Source of the DNA: Moringa oleifera
Taxonomy: Eukaryota; Streptophyta; Magnoliopsida; Brassicales; Moringaceae
Direction of reading: 5' to 3'
Length of the DNA: 64,000 bases
NCBI GenBank assembly: GCA_021397835.1
Contig: JAJFZO010000034.1
Span: forward strand, 7,159,001 to 7,223,000
Part shown: piece after piece, positions 13,078 to 24,987 of the stretch
Numbering within the stretch: the first letter of the stretch is position 1
Layout: every line of letters starts with the position of its first letter
Notes under the pieces: model-generated
Database searches by the model: none
The model's input: the letters and a program-made list of their open reading frames with translations, nothing else
Told to the model about the DNA's origin: nothing
Position numbers and translations under genes: made by a program

Positions 13078-14107
13078 CTGTGAAGTCATGAGCTGAAGCC
13101 AGCATACTTAACATCCCAACAAAACTCTGTTACGGCCCACCCAACTCCACCAAAGCTATGATCCTTGCTAATTATATTACTATAAGTACTCCTCTCTATC
13201 GGTGGCCTTGTAGAGCCACATGGCTCCCCACAACAACTCATCTATGAACTCACTCAACCGACGTATAGTAGCTCTTCACCATTCCTACGTTCGTATCATA
13301 TTTCCCTCTGTATTTATCCCTAGATTCACACAACTGTACCCATAATTTTAACTTAAAATGAAGACCCATTTCAAAAAAAACAAAGTAAGATCTATACAAA
13401 TTTGAGTTTCTACGGCTTTAGCTGTTGGCGTGGTGTAAAAGCAATTGAGAGTAATACGGGCTTGTTTTCTTAAACACAATGAAGGCTACAGCCATGGCCG
13501 CTGCGGTTTGCCCTGCAAGATCCGACCTGGGATTGTTCTCGTCGATCTTGTAATGCGGGATTGTACTCGATGACACTCCATGAGAGCATGGCACTGTAAA
13601 CCCCATTGGCAGTCCAAATTTGACATGGTCGCCGGCGTCGTAGCATCCTCCAACTAAGTCCACCTGCATCCCAAAAGGCATAAACCCTCAATTTCTATCA
13701 CATAAAATAAAAGCACCTAATTATGGACATGTACGATCAAACATTTATTACAGTAGAGATCAAGCAATGTGAGGATTTGAGGCACTGACCCCTTGTTCTA
13801 GAATGTCGGTGAGGGCAGAATGGTCGCGCCAGGTGACGCGTTGGTTGTAGGGCAAGCGGCCGGAACACTGGGACTAGAGGTAGAGGAGGCTTTAACAGAG
13901 AGCATCGGGATAATCAAAAGCAAGATTAGCCATGAAAGCATTAAAGACAAAGAAGAGAATAAGCGATAGGTGAGCAAATCTGTATGGGCGCCTACTCTTC
14001 TCCTTCTTCATTGGTCTCTTTCCTGCTAAAGCAAAGAGACCCCTTCCTCTGGCTCTGCGAGAGAGTCTCAGTCTATCTCTGTTAGAAGAAGAGTAAAAGT
14101 CCTCCGT
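13078..14107 (-). pseudogene. GH9 endo-1,4-beta-glucanase pseudogene, copy A
   Basis: Three exons of a plant glycoside hydrolase family 9 gene can be traced. Exon 1 (14107-13790) encodes a basic N-terminus, a hydrophobic anchor or signal (HLSLILFF type in copy B), then [20 protein letters not shown] and a donor after EQG. Exon 2 (13663-13422) encodes [20 protein letters not shown], then [19 protein letters not shown]. Exon 3 (13333-13078) encodes DKYRGKYD, DELLWGAMWLYKATDREEY and FGGVGWAVTEFCWDVKYAG. Damage: the start codon is ACG where copy B has ATG; two stops lie in exon 1 at the ALxxSLLYFxSQ region; exon 2 has a 1-bp deletion after GFTV and lacks roughly 70 codons; the exon 2 donor is CT instead of GT; exon 3 is frameshifted. 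The catalytic C-terminal part is missing. Confidence 0.85.
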
Positions 14108-17100
14108 TTTGAAATGAGCACTTACTCTTTAGTCTACGAAGTCGCGGATGCGTCATCTGTAAGTGACTTTCACATGAAAACGTGCAACTCTTTTTCTTCC
14201 CAGACAGGTGTGTGATTTATGCAGCCCTTTTATGCAACTTCAACGCTGGACTCTTTTAGTTTAGGACCCTATTTTCCAATGGCAGCAACCGGTGGCTTAG
14301 CCACAAGCAAAAGCCACATCTTAATGGAGATAAGTAATTGTTTTGGGTGGTCTAAATGCCCATGATTTTAGTAAGCTTAACTCTGATTGGAGGCTTTAGG
14401 TCTCCATATTTCAGAAGTTTCTATCTTGTTTAGCTCCCCCTTTTTTTCCCCCCCTTTTCGTTTTAAATGATTAATTCAAATATAGATTACAAGGGATCAT
14501 ACACCAACGAGATTGAAGTTAATAATTTACAAAAGGAAATTTCTTGATTTTTTATTTATTTCAAGAATTTTTTAAATAAAATCAAATATATTTATTTAAA
14601 TAAAAAATTTTGACCTTGTGCTAAGTTGTGTGTTCATCATTCTTGTTTGTGCAAGTACAACATCCTAGTGGAGATTAGATTCTAAACTACATCAAGTATC
14701 AATATTAAATTAATTTATTTAACATCAAGTATCATTAATAATTTAAAATTTTTATTAGTATCAAAAAATTATTTGAATATTTTTATAATTTTTATGAAAA
14801 ATTAAATAAAAATAAAAAAATAAAATTATTTTTATTAAAACAAACTCACCAAATTAAGCTACCCAAAAACGCTGAATTCATGATTATTCTTCATAACAAC
14901 AAATCAATCCATACTTAGTGATGCTATCTCACATATGTCATATTATAATCATAATCTCGAATTAGTAAAAAGTTATGCCTAATCATATAGTCGCTTCAAA
15001 TTTTTTCAAAGTAAATTGAATTGCTCTTATTAACTCAAAAGCTTCTCTACGGGTATATGCCATCATTTATCTACTATTATTATCATCACGTAACAATCAA
15101 GATCTTGCTTTCTTTGCCTTTTTTTTGAAGCCACCTGTCAATGTAATATCTCCCTTGAACCTACTTTTTTATTTTTGAAAAAATATTGAAGTTATTTTTA
15201 TTAATTTATAAGGTAATTAAATGTTAGGTAGTTTTGCAGAAATTTAGTTATAGTTCTTCTGGGTGGCATAAATATTGTCAGTGCAACCTACACGTGTAAG
15301 GAGGAGTTTAAGGGCCAGTGACTACGAGGACAGACCTTGAAAGGTGAGAGACCCCTTGGCCTGTCAATTTCAGGGCAGCAACATTGACAGTGGTGACTGC
15401 TTTGTCTAGCTTACATTTTGCTATATATTGACATTTTGGCTGGCAGCACCAAAAATTTGAGAAGTATTTCAAATGTTTAAATTTAGGAAGGTAAATTCAT
15501 TTACTAACTTTTTTTTAGAATTTATAATTTTTACATGTTAATTATATTTAAATATATTTAATAATAAAAAACGGGTCTTTTTACTTCTCAAAAGTTTCAA
15601 GTAAATAATTCATAATATATTTGATTAAATAAAAATTTATTTTTTTATTATTTTGATTTAAAACTAATATAATAATCAAATTACTTGATAAAACTCACAA
15701 ATAAAGTTGATTTATGATTTTTTTCTTTCAAATTGATGATTAACGAAATGCAAGTTAATACATTTTTTAAAATCAAGTTTAAATCTTCTAAGATGAGAAG
15801 GTATTTCCCGGGCCTTAAAAAAAAAAAGAGATCAATTTATAACATGAACAACTTAATAATTTATATTAGCATTCTCATTGCATAACATGAGCATTGATCA
15901 TTATGCTTTGGCCCTTTCATGGAAAATCAAGGGTGACATTGCAAAAAAAAAAAAAAAAAAAGTCTGTGTCCCCAATGTGTGGTTCATTGTTATTGATAGA
16001 TATGTGTACCATCTACATTAACTCCTCCTATTATGCGTTATTAATTAATTTGCCTGCACTTTCATAAATTTATTTTGCTTTTTGTAATAAGTGCAAATTG
16101 AGTTATGGACATATCCAACTTGAATTCTTGCTAACTTTAATTATATTTTATTACTTTTCAGGTTGAATGCTATTGAAGCCTAAATTGTGAAGAATCTATT
16201 GATGCTACAAGTCAAGGTTCCAAAAATGATTTATGATTTATTTTAACTTTTTACATTAACATTTATTAAAATTATCAATGGAGTTTAATTAAATTTGACG
16301 GTTGGAATGAGTTGAATTTATTGTATATTTCGATCATAATTTTAAGGTCAATTTGAGTTTATTTCACGTCAAGCTCATTTTACTTTTTTAACCATGTAAA
16401 ATTTGAATTCAACTTTACTTTAAATCTTTTTTGAAATATTACATATCATATAAAATATATACTAACTATGTCACATGAAAATTGTTGTTTTAACTTAGGA
16501 AAAGAACAAGGATGATCTAGTTTTTGAAATTTTTTCAATACTCACAAAATTTTTGAAATTTTTTGTGATGATAGCTTGAATATGTTTTCATATTCATTAA
16601 AAAATTTAAAGTCAAAATTTTTAATATTAAATTCTTAAATTGAATATCCTCAATTTTTGAATTTTTTAACAAAGTTAAATTTGATTTTTTTCATTAATTT
16701 GATAGATTTTGACAATGAGGGTAAAAATTAGAAAAAAAATATTTTTTAAAAAATTTGGAATAATATTTACTTTTTTTACAAAAATTAAGCTGTTACAAAT
16801 AATTATAAAAAATGAATCAATTAATCTAAAATCATTTGTGTAATTTGAAAATGAAATGAATTTGTAGATAAATATCACTAAATATAAAATTTAACATTTT
16901 ATAAATAAAAATTATCAACATTAATCTATTTAAAAATTTTACAACATAAAATATTTTAATTTTTTTAAATATCTATATTAGTACCACATATACTTTGAGA
17001 ATAATCGGTTTAAGAATATGTTATTGAGATTTATTTGATATTATAATTTATAATTATTAAATAATTTGATCAAAAGTTAAGATTATAAAATATAACATTA

Positions 17101-17770
17101 CCAAATAATTATTTTACTTATCTATGATTTAGCATATGGATCTTTTCCTCTATTTTAGTTTTTAAGTTTTTTTTATTTTTTTGTAATCTATGATTTGAAT
17201 TGTTTTATTTTCTTTTATATATTTTATATTTTTTTTTACAGTTTTTATAGTTTTATTTTATTTTCAATTATTTTTTTTTGAATTTCATGGATTCTATTTG
17301 ATCATATTTTTTTCTGTGATTTTTTAATATATTTTTTCTTTTATTTTTATATTTTATTTTTTGGACTTTTTTAATTTTTTTTTACTTCTTTTGATTCATT
17401 TTTTTGATTTTTGATTTTTAGTTTTATGATTTTATGATTTTTTACTTTTTTATATTTTTATAAAAATCTAAATTTATTTTTTAATTTATTAATTTTTTCA
17501 TTATTATTAAATTTTTTTGATAAATTTTAATTTTATTTAAATTAATAAATCAGTATTTATTTAAAAATTTTAATAATTAAAATTTCATTAAAAAAATTAA
17601 AATTTTAAACAATTTTTATTTAATTTAAATTTTATGTTTAATTTATTTTTTGATTTATTGTGTTTTAAATATTTTTAAATTACATCATCAACACAAATTA
17701 AAATTGCTTTTGGTAAATTTGAAATTTGAAGATATGGGGCCTACTCAAAATGCAAATTGAAACTATAGCC
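14108..17770. other. Duplicated noncoding region, copy A
   Basis: About 3.7 kb shared with copy B (57164-61850) at high identity but without a convincing coding region. It contains a poly-A run (about 15943-15961) and long T-rich tracts (17150-17640). At about 16518 copy A lacks roughly 890 bp present in copy B (a large inverted repeat), and at about 16219 it lacks roughly 120 bp. The island at 15220-15460, with ACACGTGTAAGG (a G-box-like core), is conserved between the copies and could be an old promoter of the GH9 gene or of another gene. Confidence 0.5.
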
Positions 17771-18180
17771 GTTCACATCTTTGGCATATTTAAAGCAGGG
17801 GAGCAATAAAGCAACATCCTCACATCTTTTGCGTGCTCACGTATTTAGGCTTCCTTCTTGTTCCTTCTGTGCTCTCTCCCTCTCTCGGAGAACCTCCGAA
17901 GCTTGTGAGAACACATGGTATGTTTTCGTGTGCGTGCTTACTGCATTCGTGATAAAAGGTTCGATCTGTTCGCCTGCATCATGCTTACTGCATCCGAGAG
18001 CCTCGCCGCAGCTTCGATCTGATCGCCTATAGAACTCTGCATCGGAGAATCTCGCCACATCTTCGATCTATTCGTCTGTGGAACTCTTTGATAAATCATA
18101 TCTTCTTCATACAAGGTTCGATTCTCAGATCTAAATCTCCCTTACTGCATTCGTGTGAGTGCTGCTTTACTTGTATATTT
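17771..18180 (+). promoter_or_regulatory. Probable promoter and 5' leader of gene X, copy A
   Basis: A sharp change from T-rich DNA to about 400 bp of mixed, GC-richer sequence occurs here. It contains a TATTTAAA-like box at about 17788-17795, CT-rich stretches (CTCTCCCTCTCTC near 17874) and repeated TTCGATCT words. This looks like a plant core promoter with a pyrimidine-rich 5' untranslated region. It lies 1.5 kb upstream of the first recognised exon of gene X and is preserved in copy B at 61850-62270. No protein-like signal is evident; the short open frames on both strands look incidental. Confidence 0.45.
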
Positions 18181-18639
18181 TGTATATCTTGTGCGTAGTT
18201 ATACAGGAATTTGAAATTCAAGTCGTAGAACTTTCATCTAAATCCAGTTGTTATTAGTGATGAAAGAATTTCTATGCTAGTGCATCACACTTCTCCAACA
18301 TTGGATGGAAACTGATTAGGTTCTGAATTCAATAGTAATTGAAGGAAAATAAATAGAGCAAGCTCCAAGTACTGTGTTATAATATAGACTGCAAAAACAG
18401 TAGTGAAACGAACAAAAGAAAACAGAGACAATCAGAGAAGCAGAATGCTATCTGTCCAGTGCCTTCAACCACCCCAATTCACCCAATTCACCCCCCATGA
18501 TCCGCCCCTCCCCTGCGCCATCCTCCATTCCCTTCATATTCCTCTCTCTTTCATGATTGCAGACTCGTCTTCACCAGTGTCCCGCTGCCAAGTGTCCATT
18601 CTGTTGGGGCCACCCATAACAACATCTTCCAATTAAGAC

Positions 18640-19015
18640 TTGGTAATTTGAAATGCTTTCCAATTAAGACTTTCATCCAAATCCAGTTGTTATTAGTAAT
18701 GAAAATATTTTTATGCTACTGGTTTTATGGGAAAGGTTGTCTTATTGCAGCTGCTCCTATGGAACTTCTCCAACATTGGATGAAAACTTTACCTATAATT
18801 TTTCTTTGGTAGGAAGAGAGAGGGACAGAAAGATGGAGGAGTACAAGCCGATAGAGGGAGTGATCTGTCATTTTTTAGGTGCCATTTAGGGGGACTTTTC
18901 CTTTCTCTAATGGATTTTTTTATGGTGTTTAAAATGCTAGTGCTATCTGATTTTCAAATCTCATAGTTGTTGAAGGCATGGCGTAGTGTTAGATCATTTC
19001 ATGTTTACATAATTT
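18640..19015. repeat. Gene X leader repeat, member 1 of 4
   Basis: About 375 bp beginning near TGGTAATTTGAAATGCTTTCC and ending at CATGTTTACATAATTT. It is present four times in the window: here, at 29690-30102, at 34930-35345 and at 62715-63092. Shared landmarks are TCCAACATT, CTTTACCTATAATTTT, GGAAGAGAGAGGGA and GACTTTTCCTTTCTC. Members 1 and 4 sit upstream of gene X exons; members 2 and 3 run directly into T-rich spacer and 5S arrays. Confidence 0.8.
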
Positions 19016-19650
19016 ATTGGCTTTACCTGTTCATCCAGTGGAATCTTTCGATCATTGTTTCCAGTTTTCTCCAGATTTATCCCAGAAGCTTTGAACTGGC
19101 TGGTTGCTTGGCTGGTTTCTCTAGGTTTCCCTTCTGAAAGTAACCTTACTCTCATTAGGTAATGAGGAGACACCATTGCTGGACACCATTACTCTCATTC
19201 TGGTTTCAATTGTTAAGTTCCTTCTTTCATCATTCTGTTTTTAATTGGTCCCAACTTTTGGCCTATACCTGCTTGTTAATATCATAGAAGGGTATTTGAT
19301 GAATAGGATAGCCTATAAACACTTGTTGAATATAGCTATTGGAGAAATATTCATAACTTAGTCTTTCTCAGTTGACCGTTTTCTTTTAGTTTAGTCTCCG
19401 TTCTAATCATCAAGAGAATGAGAAAGCACCTTGGCTCTGTCAAAAGTTGGACATAGCTGAGCTTGGTTCTTGTGTTCTTGACCATGAAGTTTCAACAAGA
19501 CCTAAAGTGTGATTGTATAGTTTGTCCTTGCCTGTTTTATGTCTTGCTTTTGTATACATGTCAGGCCATGCTACTATTATGTGTTTGCCTTGTCTACTTT
19601 TTGCATCATGTCAATTTTGCCAAAACTTCGGTTTGTGCAATATTTCCCAG

Positions 19651-21448
19651 GCAATGCCCAACACAGACTGGGATAACATCATTAAAGAGAATTTCTCATT
19701 TGCTTTTAATTCAGTTGTACATGTTCAAGAAGTACTGGCTTTGAGTGATCAATCTGGTTGTGACGAGTAAATAACCACCTAATTAAGTTTAAAGCTCCAC
19801 AGTAATTTTTGTGATAGATAATTTTTTATTCTAGCAGGATAAAATGGAAAACAGTGGACTGGAGTTTGTTGAACGAGTCTCTTACTGCGCTAATAAAGGT
19901 CGAATAGCTGGTACCCCTTTTTGTGGTACTATAGCAGGACATATAAATGGCATAGCCGGTGATTTCTATCAGGTATCTTGTTAACTTGTTTCCGTTTATA
20001 CCATTATGTGCATCTAATACATCACTATAGTAAACAAAAAATTCCATTATGTGGTAACTTATGATTGAACTTGTTGCAGATTATGGGACCCTATAACTTG
20101 ATTCTTAGACTTTATGCCACTGGGTTGGATTTTACCAATTGTGATGTTAAGTCCAGAGGTAGTGATGTTGCATCCTCCAAAGGAACAAAAGATGTATCTG
20201 CAATTAGAATTTTGCTTGATGGTGATGACAAATGGCACAATTTAGCTGCCCTGCTGAGTTCATTGGGAAGTTACTTTCATATTAGCTGCACTGAGCATTG
20301 TGCTTCATGTATTGTTGGATATAAGAATTCAATTAGTCAAATATGTAGATCAGTGGATTCTAGCCATGGGCTTCCTTTAAGCTGTCCAGAGAAGATGAAG
20401 GCTTATCTGCCATCTTACTTAAATGCACTGAAGTTTTTATGCCAGCCACTTGCTGACTTGATAAATTCAGAGAAAAAACAGATGCTTGGTGAAACTGAAG
20501 CTGCACCTGTTTCTACTCATTTCTCTGTTATGCAGAATGCATTTCATCAATATTGTGATACATTTCTCTCTCTCCAAAGGTAAGTTATTACGGATTTTCT
20601 TGATCAGAAAGTTATTACCGATTTTCTGTTCTTTCTTTTTATTGCTGTACCTGTAACAAAATGCAGCTGCGTGTACAGATAAGTAGATCTTTGCCTCTTT
20701 AAATTAGACAAAAGTTTGCTTGTCAAATCTTAAATATCTGTTCTGTGCGTATCTTTAACTTGTTAATTATTCTGTGGTTAAGTTGGAATTAATGTTTACA
20801 TGCTCACTGTCTCCTTTCACAATGTTTTAAGAGTAACGCATAGAAAGAAAGGTCCCTGCAGGTTGAATTCTGAAGTCTAGTTTGCTAGATCCTCCTCAGT
20901 CCAATATCATGCCCATTAATAGGTGATACACTTGCATTTGTGCTAAACTGTGACCCACTGCTTTGACCTGCATTCTTCTTTTCTGTATTTATATCTATGT
21001 CTGAAGGGGAAAGAGATGGATCTGATGATAGCAAGACGGTACTTAGTGTGACTGTGGCTGCTTTCATTCTGTCTATCAGAACACAGCTTAAGATAAAGGT
21101 TGTAATTCTTCATGGTATAATATTTAAATGACTAAAGGTATTTTTATTCAGTTGTTTCAATATTTTTGTCCACTTTGAAAGGATAGGTTGCTTCTTTTGT
21201 TTCATCTAGAAATTTTATATATTGCATCGCTTTGTGATGACGATTTAAAGATTATATGACCCCTAGATTGACTTTAAATGTTTTCAATAAATCCTTATTC
21301 TAGAATTTTGTGCCATCCATCTCGTCTAAATGATCTTCCAGCTAGTAATAAGTCCACCCATTGGATAAGAAGAGGTGGCAACCCTTTGCCATTGGGATCA
21401 TTAAGCTTATTAAGAAATGCTTACTTGAATGAACTAAGTATGTGGAAG
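19651..21448 (+). pseudogene. Gene X, copy A: unrecognised multi-exon plant gene, probably decayed
   Basis: Traceable exons: 19651-19767 (ATG at 19654, MPNTDWDNIIKENFSFAFNS), 19838-19972 (MENSGLEFVERVSYCANKGR, after acceptor AG), 20080-20579 (500 bp, about 167 codons, containing LRLYATGLDFTNCDVKSRG and LPSYLNALKFLCQPLADLIN), a possible exon near 21000-21098 (LSVTVAAFILSIRTQLKIK) and 21304-21448 (GNPLPLGSLSLLRNAYLNEL). Most boundaries have AG/GT, but exon 1 should join exon 2 after GACGAG, where the donor reads TAAATA, apparently missing a G. The continuation after exon 3 (20667) hits a stop within six codons. The long exon is clean, so decay is recent or the model is incomplete. I do not recognise the family; the look is of an alpha-helical, soluble plant protein. 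Confidence 0.6.
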
Positions 21449-22470
21449 GTCTTGTGGATTTGTTAGTTGTCTCAGCTGCATGTTCTTTACTCTATTATGG
21501 TGACTTAAATATGATGGGTTACAATGTGACCATATGTTAACGTTAACTTATTTGATTAGCAGTGGACTTTCAAAATACAGTTATATTCTTTTATAATTAG
21601 CGGTAATTAACATTTCGTTATAGTTGTTTTAATATGTAAATTGTTTTTGTAGGTATGCTTTGACTTTGTACTAATTATTTGATCAGTGATGAGTTTTGAT
21701 ATTATTTGTTTTAAAAATTTTATCCAGTTAATATCCACCATATCGAGAGAGGAGAAAGAGTGCTTCCTGTATTAACATGCATGTCTCTATGTCCAGAACT
21801 CATTATATTCTGTGGGCATGATTTTTGTTGTTAAGCTTGTAAGAGTAGACAAGATGTTCCAAAACATTGTAGCTGGAACTGTCTCTAGAATAACATATGC
21901 TACATTCCTACTTATAATCTTCCCGATGATGACTTACGAAGGCCTTTTAAACGTTTGTATTTTGGTTTCTTCTTGACCTTTCTTTTAATATTTTATCTTT
22001 TTTAATGATTTTCTTTATTTTTTTGGTTTATTAGTTCTTTTTGTTCTTATGTTTTAGATTTTTTGTGTCCCGTATCCTTAGATTCTCATGGATATTGTAT
22101 GATTTTTTTTTGAATGTTTTTTGAGATTTATTTTATTTTATGTATTTTTTATTGAATTTAGTCTATTTTGTTTCATTTTTTTGATATTTTTTGTTGTTTA
22201 CTTTTAGTTATTTTCTTTTTCTTAGGATTTTAATTATCTTTTTGTATTTTATCTGTTCTTTAGATTATTTTAGCTTCTTAATTTTTTCGATTTTTTTTAT
22301 TTTCATTTTTTAAAACTTTTTTCTTATGTCTCACTCCTCTTTTTTGATAATAAAATATTTTTAAATTTTATTATTTTCTTTTTGATGATCTTTCATTTTA
22401 TTTTATTTTTATTTTTTGTATTTTTCTCCTTTATGTTGTTTTTAATATTTTTAATATTTTTTGAAATTTT
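21449..22470. other. Decayed downstream part of gene X, then T-rich spacer
   Basis: From 21449 to about 21960 the sequence has intron-like composition and resembles 33060-33300, so it belongs to the repeated unit. From about 21960 it becomes a T-rich spacer (long runs of T broken by ATTTT and GATTTT words) of the kind found between 5S copies. No coding signal. Confidence 0.5.
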
Positions 22471-22510
22471 GAATGCGATTATACCAACAAATTGAATTGT
22501 ATGAGAACCC

Positions 22511-23160
22511 AAGTTAAGCATGCTTAAGCAGGAGTAGTGGGTGATCTCTTCTAAGAAATCCTTGTGTTGCACCTTTGTTCTCATAAAAAATGTTTGTCTG
22601 TTTTGTATCAAAACCCAAAGTTAAGCGTGCTTAAGCAGGAGTAGTACTAGGATGGGTGATTCCTTCTAGGAAATCCTTGTGTTGCACCTTTATTCTCATA
22701 ATAAAATTTATCTGTTTTATATCAAAATCCAAAGTTAAGCGTGCTTAAGCAGGAGTAGTACTAGGATGGGTGATTCCTTCTAGGAAATTCTTGTGTTGCA
22801 CCTTTATTCTCATAATAAAATTTATCTGTTTTGTATCAAAACCCAAAGTTAAGCGTGCTTAAGAAGGAGTAGTACTAGAATGGGTGATTCCTTCTAGGAA
22901 ATCTTTGTTTTGCACCTTTATTCTCATAAATAAAATTTATTTGTTTTGTATCAAAACCCAAAGTTAAGCGTGCTTAAGCAGGAGTAGTACTAGGATGGGT
23001 GATTCCTTCTAGGAAATCCTTGTGTTGCACCTTTATTCTTATAAAAAATATTTGTCTGTTTTGTGTCAAAACCCAAAGTTAAGCATGCTTAAGCAAGAGT
23101 AGTACTGGGATAGGTGATTTCTTCTAGAAAATCTTTTATGTTGCACCTTTATTCTTATAA
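22511..23160 (+). repeat. 114-115-bp tandem satellite derived from the 5S rRNA 3' half
   Basis: The motif AAGTTAAGC(G/A)TGCTTAAG starts at 22511, 22618, 22732, 22846, 22961 and 23076, giving spacings of 107, 114, 114, 115 and 115 bp. Each unit holds the 3' 60-65% of a 5S sequence, then TTTATTCTCATAA-type linker and TGTTTTGTATCAAAACCC. The 5' end of 5S is missing from units 2-6. The units are much more alike than the 5S copies elsewhere in the window, which points to recent local amplification. Confidence 0.9.
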
Positions 23161-23526
23161 AAAATATTTGTTTATTTTATTATTTTTGATTTATTTTATT
23201 TTATTATTATTATTATTTTGTGTTTTTTTCACTATGTTCTTTTTTTATGATTTTAATTTTTAATTTTCAATACTTTTTAAATAGTATTGATGCATAAACT
23301 TGGGTAAGAGTAGTACCAGGTTGGGTGATTCTCCCTGAAAAATCCTCATGTTGCTACATCCCTCTTTCTTGTTTGATAAAATATATTTTTGAATCTTATT
23401 ATTTTTTATTTATTTATTGTTCTTCTTTTTGATGATCTTTTTTTTTATTTATTTTTTTGTATTTGTCTCCATTATACTTTGTTCTTTTCAGTGAATTTTT
23501 TATTTTTTAATAATTTTTGGATTTTT

Positions 23527-23644
23527 AGGTCTGATCATACCGACTTATGCATCGAATTTTGTCAAAACTCCAAATTTAAACGTGCTTAGACGAGAGCAGT
23601 ACTTGAATGAGTGATTTCTCTTAGGAAATCCTTGCGTTGCACCT
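23527..23644 (+). pseudogene. 5S rRNA pseudogene
   Basis: About 118 bp with recognisable 5' (GATCATACCGACTTATGCAT), central (AACGTGCTTAGACGAGAG) and 3' (CTTGCGTTGCACCT) parts of plant 5S rRNA. Many transitions and a short deletion in the 5' arm. Confidence 0.8.
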
Positions 23645-24368
23645 ATTTTTTATAAAATTTTCTTTTGATATTTATTTTTTTATTTTTTTCTTTTCTTTCT
23701 TTTCATGATCATTTGTTTTATTTTGTTATTCTTTTTGAATTTTTCTTAGTTGCGCTTGTTTTTGTATAAAATTTTTGTGAATTTTATCCAATTGATACGT
23801 GATAAATTATTGAAAGGCATGCTTTGACTTTGCAATACTTATTAAATTAGTGATAAGTTTTGATATTATTTCTTTTGAGAATTTTATCGAGTCGATGTCT
23901 TGCATATTAAGCTAGGATAAAGATGCTTCACATTGTGAATAATGAGAAAGTTGCTAACACTTAGAAAAGAAGATCTTACTGCTGTGTTTGCTAGTGACAT
24001 TAGCTTAGAAATGGACATACTGAACTCTTTCATCACATCTTCATCACATCTTTAGTCTAAGGATGTGCAGAAGAATCAAGAACTATAGTGGGTGAGCAGC
24101 GAAAGATGGCCTGTGCTGATTACCTTGGGGAACTGGGTATTGCTTACATTGCCAAAGTGAGGGGTATATGAGGGCTAAATCTACTCATATAATCCCTTGG
24201 GAAAGAGAAAAATATGCAGATGATTTGTGGGCAGCAATTATTTACGATGGGAAGGTTATGTACTTAACTATCAACATTTTCTCGATATCATGTTCATCTT
24301 TGTGTTTTTTGCTATAGTTTGATTTGTGTTTTGTATTTAATCTACGAGCAAGCAATTATAAATTGCAG
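23645..24368. other. Spacer and unassigned sequence before the SnRK2 fragment
   Basis: T-rich spacer to about 23810, then sequence at 23816-23910 that resembles 21655-21740 and 33180-33260 (the gene X downstream region). 23930-24340 is of mixed composition without a recognised product. Confidence 0.4.
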
Positions 24369-24667
24369 ATATTTGGTCTTGTGGGGTCACCTTATATGCG
24401 ATGCTTGTTGGTGCTTATCCGTTTGAAGATCCAAATGATCCAAAAACACTTCAGGAAGACAATTGGGTTTTGTAATCTTTAGACTCTTAAGTTCCTTTCT
24501 TCCATTAAGAATATGTAGAGTTCTCATTATGTTGAAATAATGAAACTATGTTTTTATTGGTCTTGGCAGCGGATACTCAGTGTCCATTACACAATCCCAG
24601 ATTTTGTTCGAGTTTATGTGGAGTGCAGGCATTTTTATCTCAGATCTTTGTTGCAAATTTTGAAAAG
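24369..24667 (+). pseudogene. SnRK2-type Ser/Thr protein kinase fragment (two exons)
   Basis: Exon-like stretch 24369-about 24465 follows an AG acceptor and encodes [20 protein letters not shown] then DPNDPK. After an intron of about 100 bp with AG at 24568-24569, 24570-24667 encodes RILSVHYTIPDFVRVYVECR and ends at AG/GTAATT. This is the C-lobe (subdomains IX-X) of an SnRK2 kinase, the ABA and osmotic-stress kinase family. The ATP-binding lobe, catalytic loop and C-terminal acidic domain are absent, the end of the first exon has diverged (LQEDNWVL, then a stop), and the second exon loses the expected kinase sequence after ECRH. The fragment cannot be a functional kinase. It leads directly into unrelated subtilase exons. 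Confidence 0.85.
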
Positions 24668-24987
24668 GTAATTTTATCTATTGGCTTGTATAGATGAGTA
24701 GGAACTTGATTGCTAGTTTGTTTTTTGGCTTCTATAGAATTCTCATTTGGTTACGGCCATTCAATGACTTGAACATTATACTTTGTTTTTTGGTTTCATT
24801 TAACTATTCTCTTTAATTAGTTTTGTTTCTCTTTTTCCTATAATCCATCTGGTTTAAATGATTTATTTCTTATACCAAATCTGCCATAGAGACTTTAAGC
24901 TAGAATATACCTTGTTGCGCAGCTCCTCGTGTTAAGATATGTGATTTTGAATACTCAAAGGTAAAACTCAAATTATGAATGCCATAG

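Larger units (their letters stand above)
13184..19960. repeat. Segmental duplication, copy A block 3
   Basis: This block aligns with 56299-64000 over its whole length, through the GH9 pseudogene, intergenic DNA, the gene X leader and gene X exons 1-2. The alignment reaches the end of the window inside exon 2, so the true duplicate extends further. The left boundary (13184/56299) falls inside GH9 exon 3, and GH9 homology continues past it only in copy A. Copy B is therefore the truncated one at this point. Confidence 0.88.
22472..23644 (+). pseudogene. Fossil 5S rDNA cluster III
   Basis: A near full-length 5S-like copy (22472-22575) is followed by five truncated tandem half-units up to 23150, then a partial copy (23283-23360) and another full-length copy (23527-23644). 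All share the central 5S motif AAGTTAAGCGTGCTT and the 3' part AGTAGTACTAGGATGGGTGA in degenerate form, ending TTGCACC. The intact plant 5S continues GACCTCC where these have GATTCC. The cluster follows gene X downstream DNA. Confidence 0.85.

Noticed and set aside
17781..18058. Short open frames on both strands in the gene X leader (also 61859-62136)
   Set aside because: They overlap on opposite strands, resemble no family, and lie in promoter or leader-like sequence. Conservation is explained by the recent duplication.
19463..19770. 93-codon frame and the 5' extension of the 85-codon frame upstream of gene X exon 1 (also 63541-63848)
   Set aside because: A probable acceptor (TTTCCCAG) precedes the ATG at 19654; the upstream part reads as intron and ends in no recognisable protein.
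22511..23160. CRISPR-like regular repeat array
   Set aside because: The units are contiguous 114-bp tandem repeats without unique spacers, in a eukaryotic genome.
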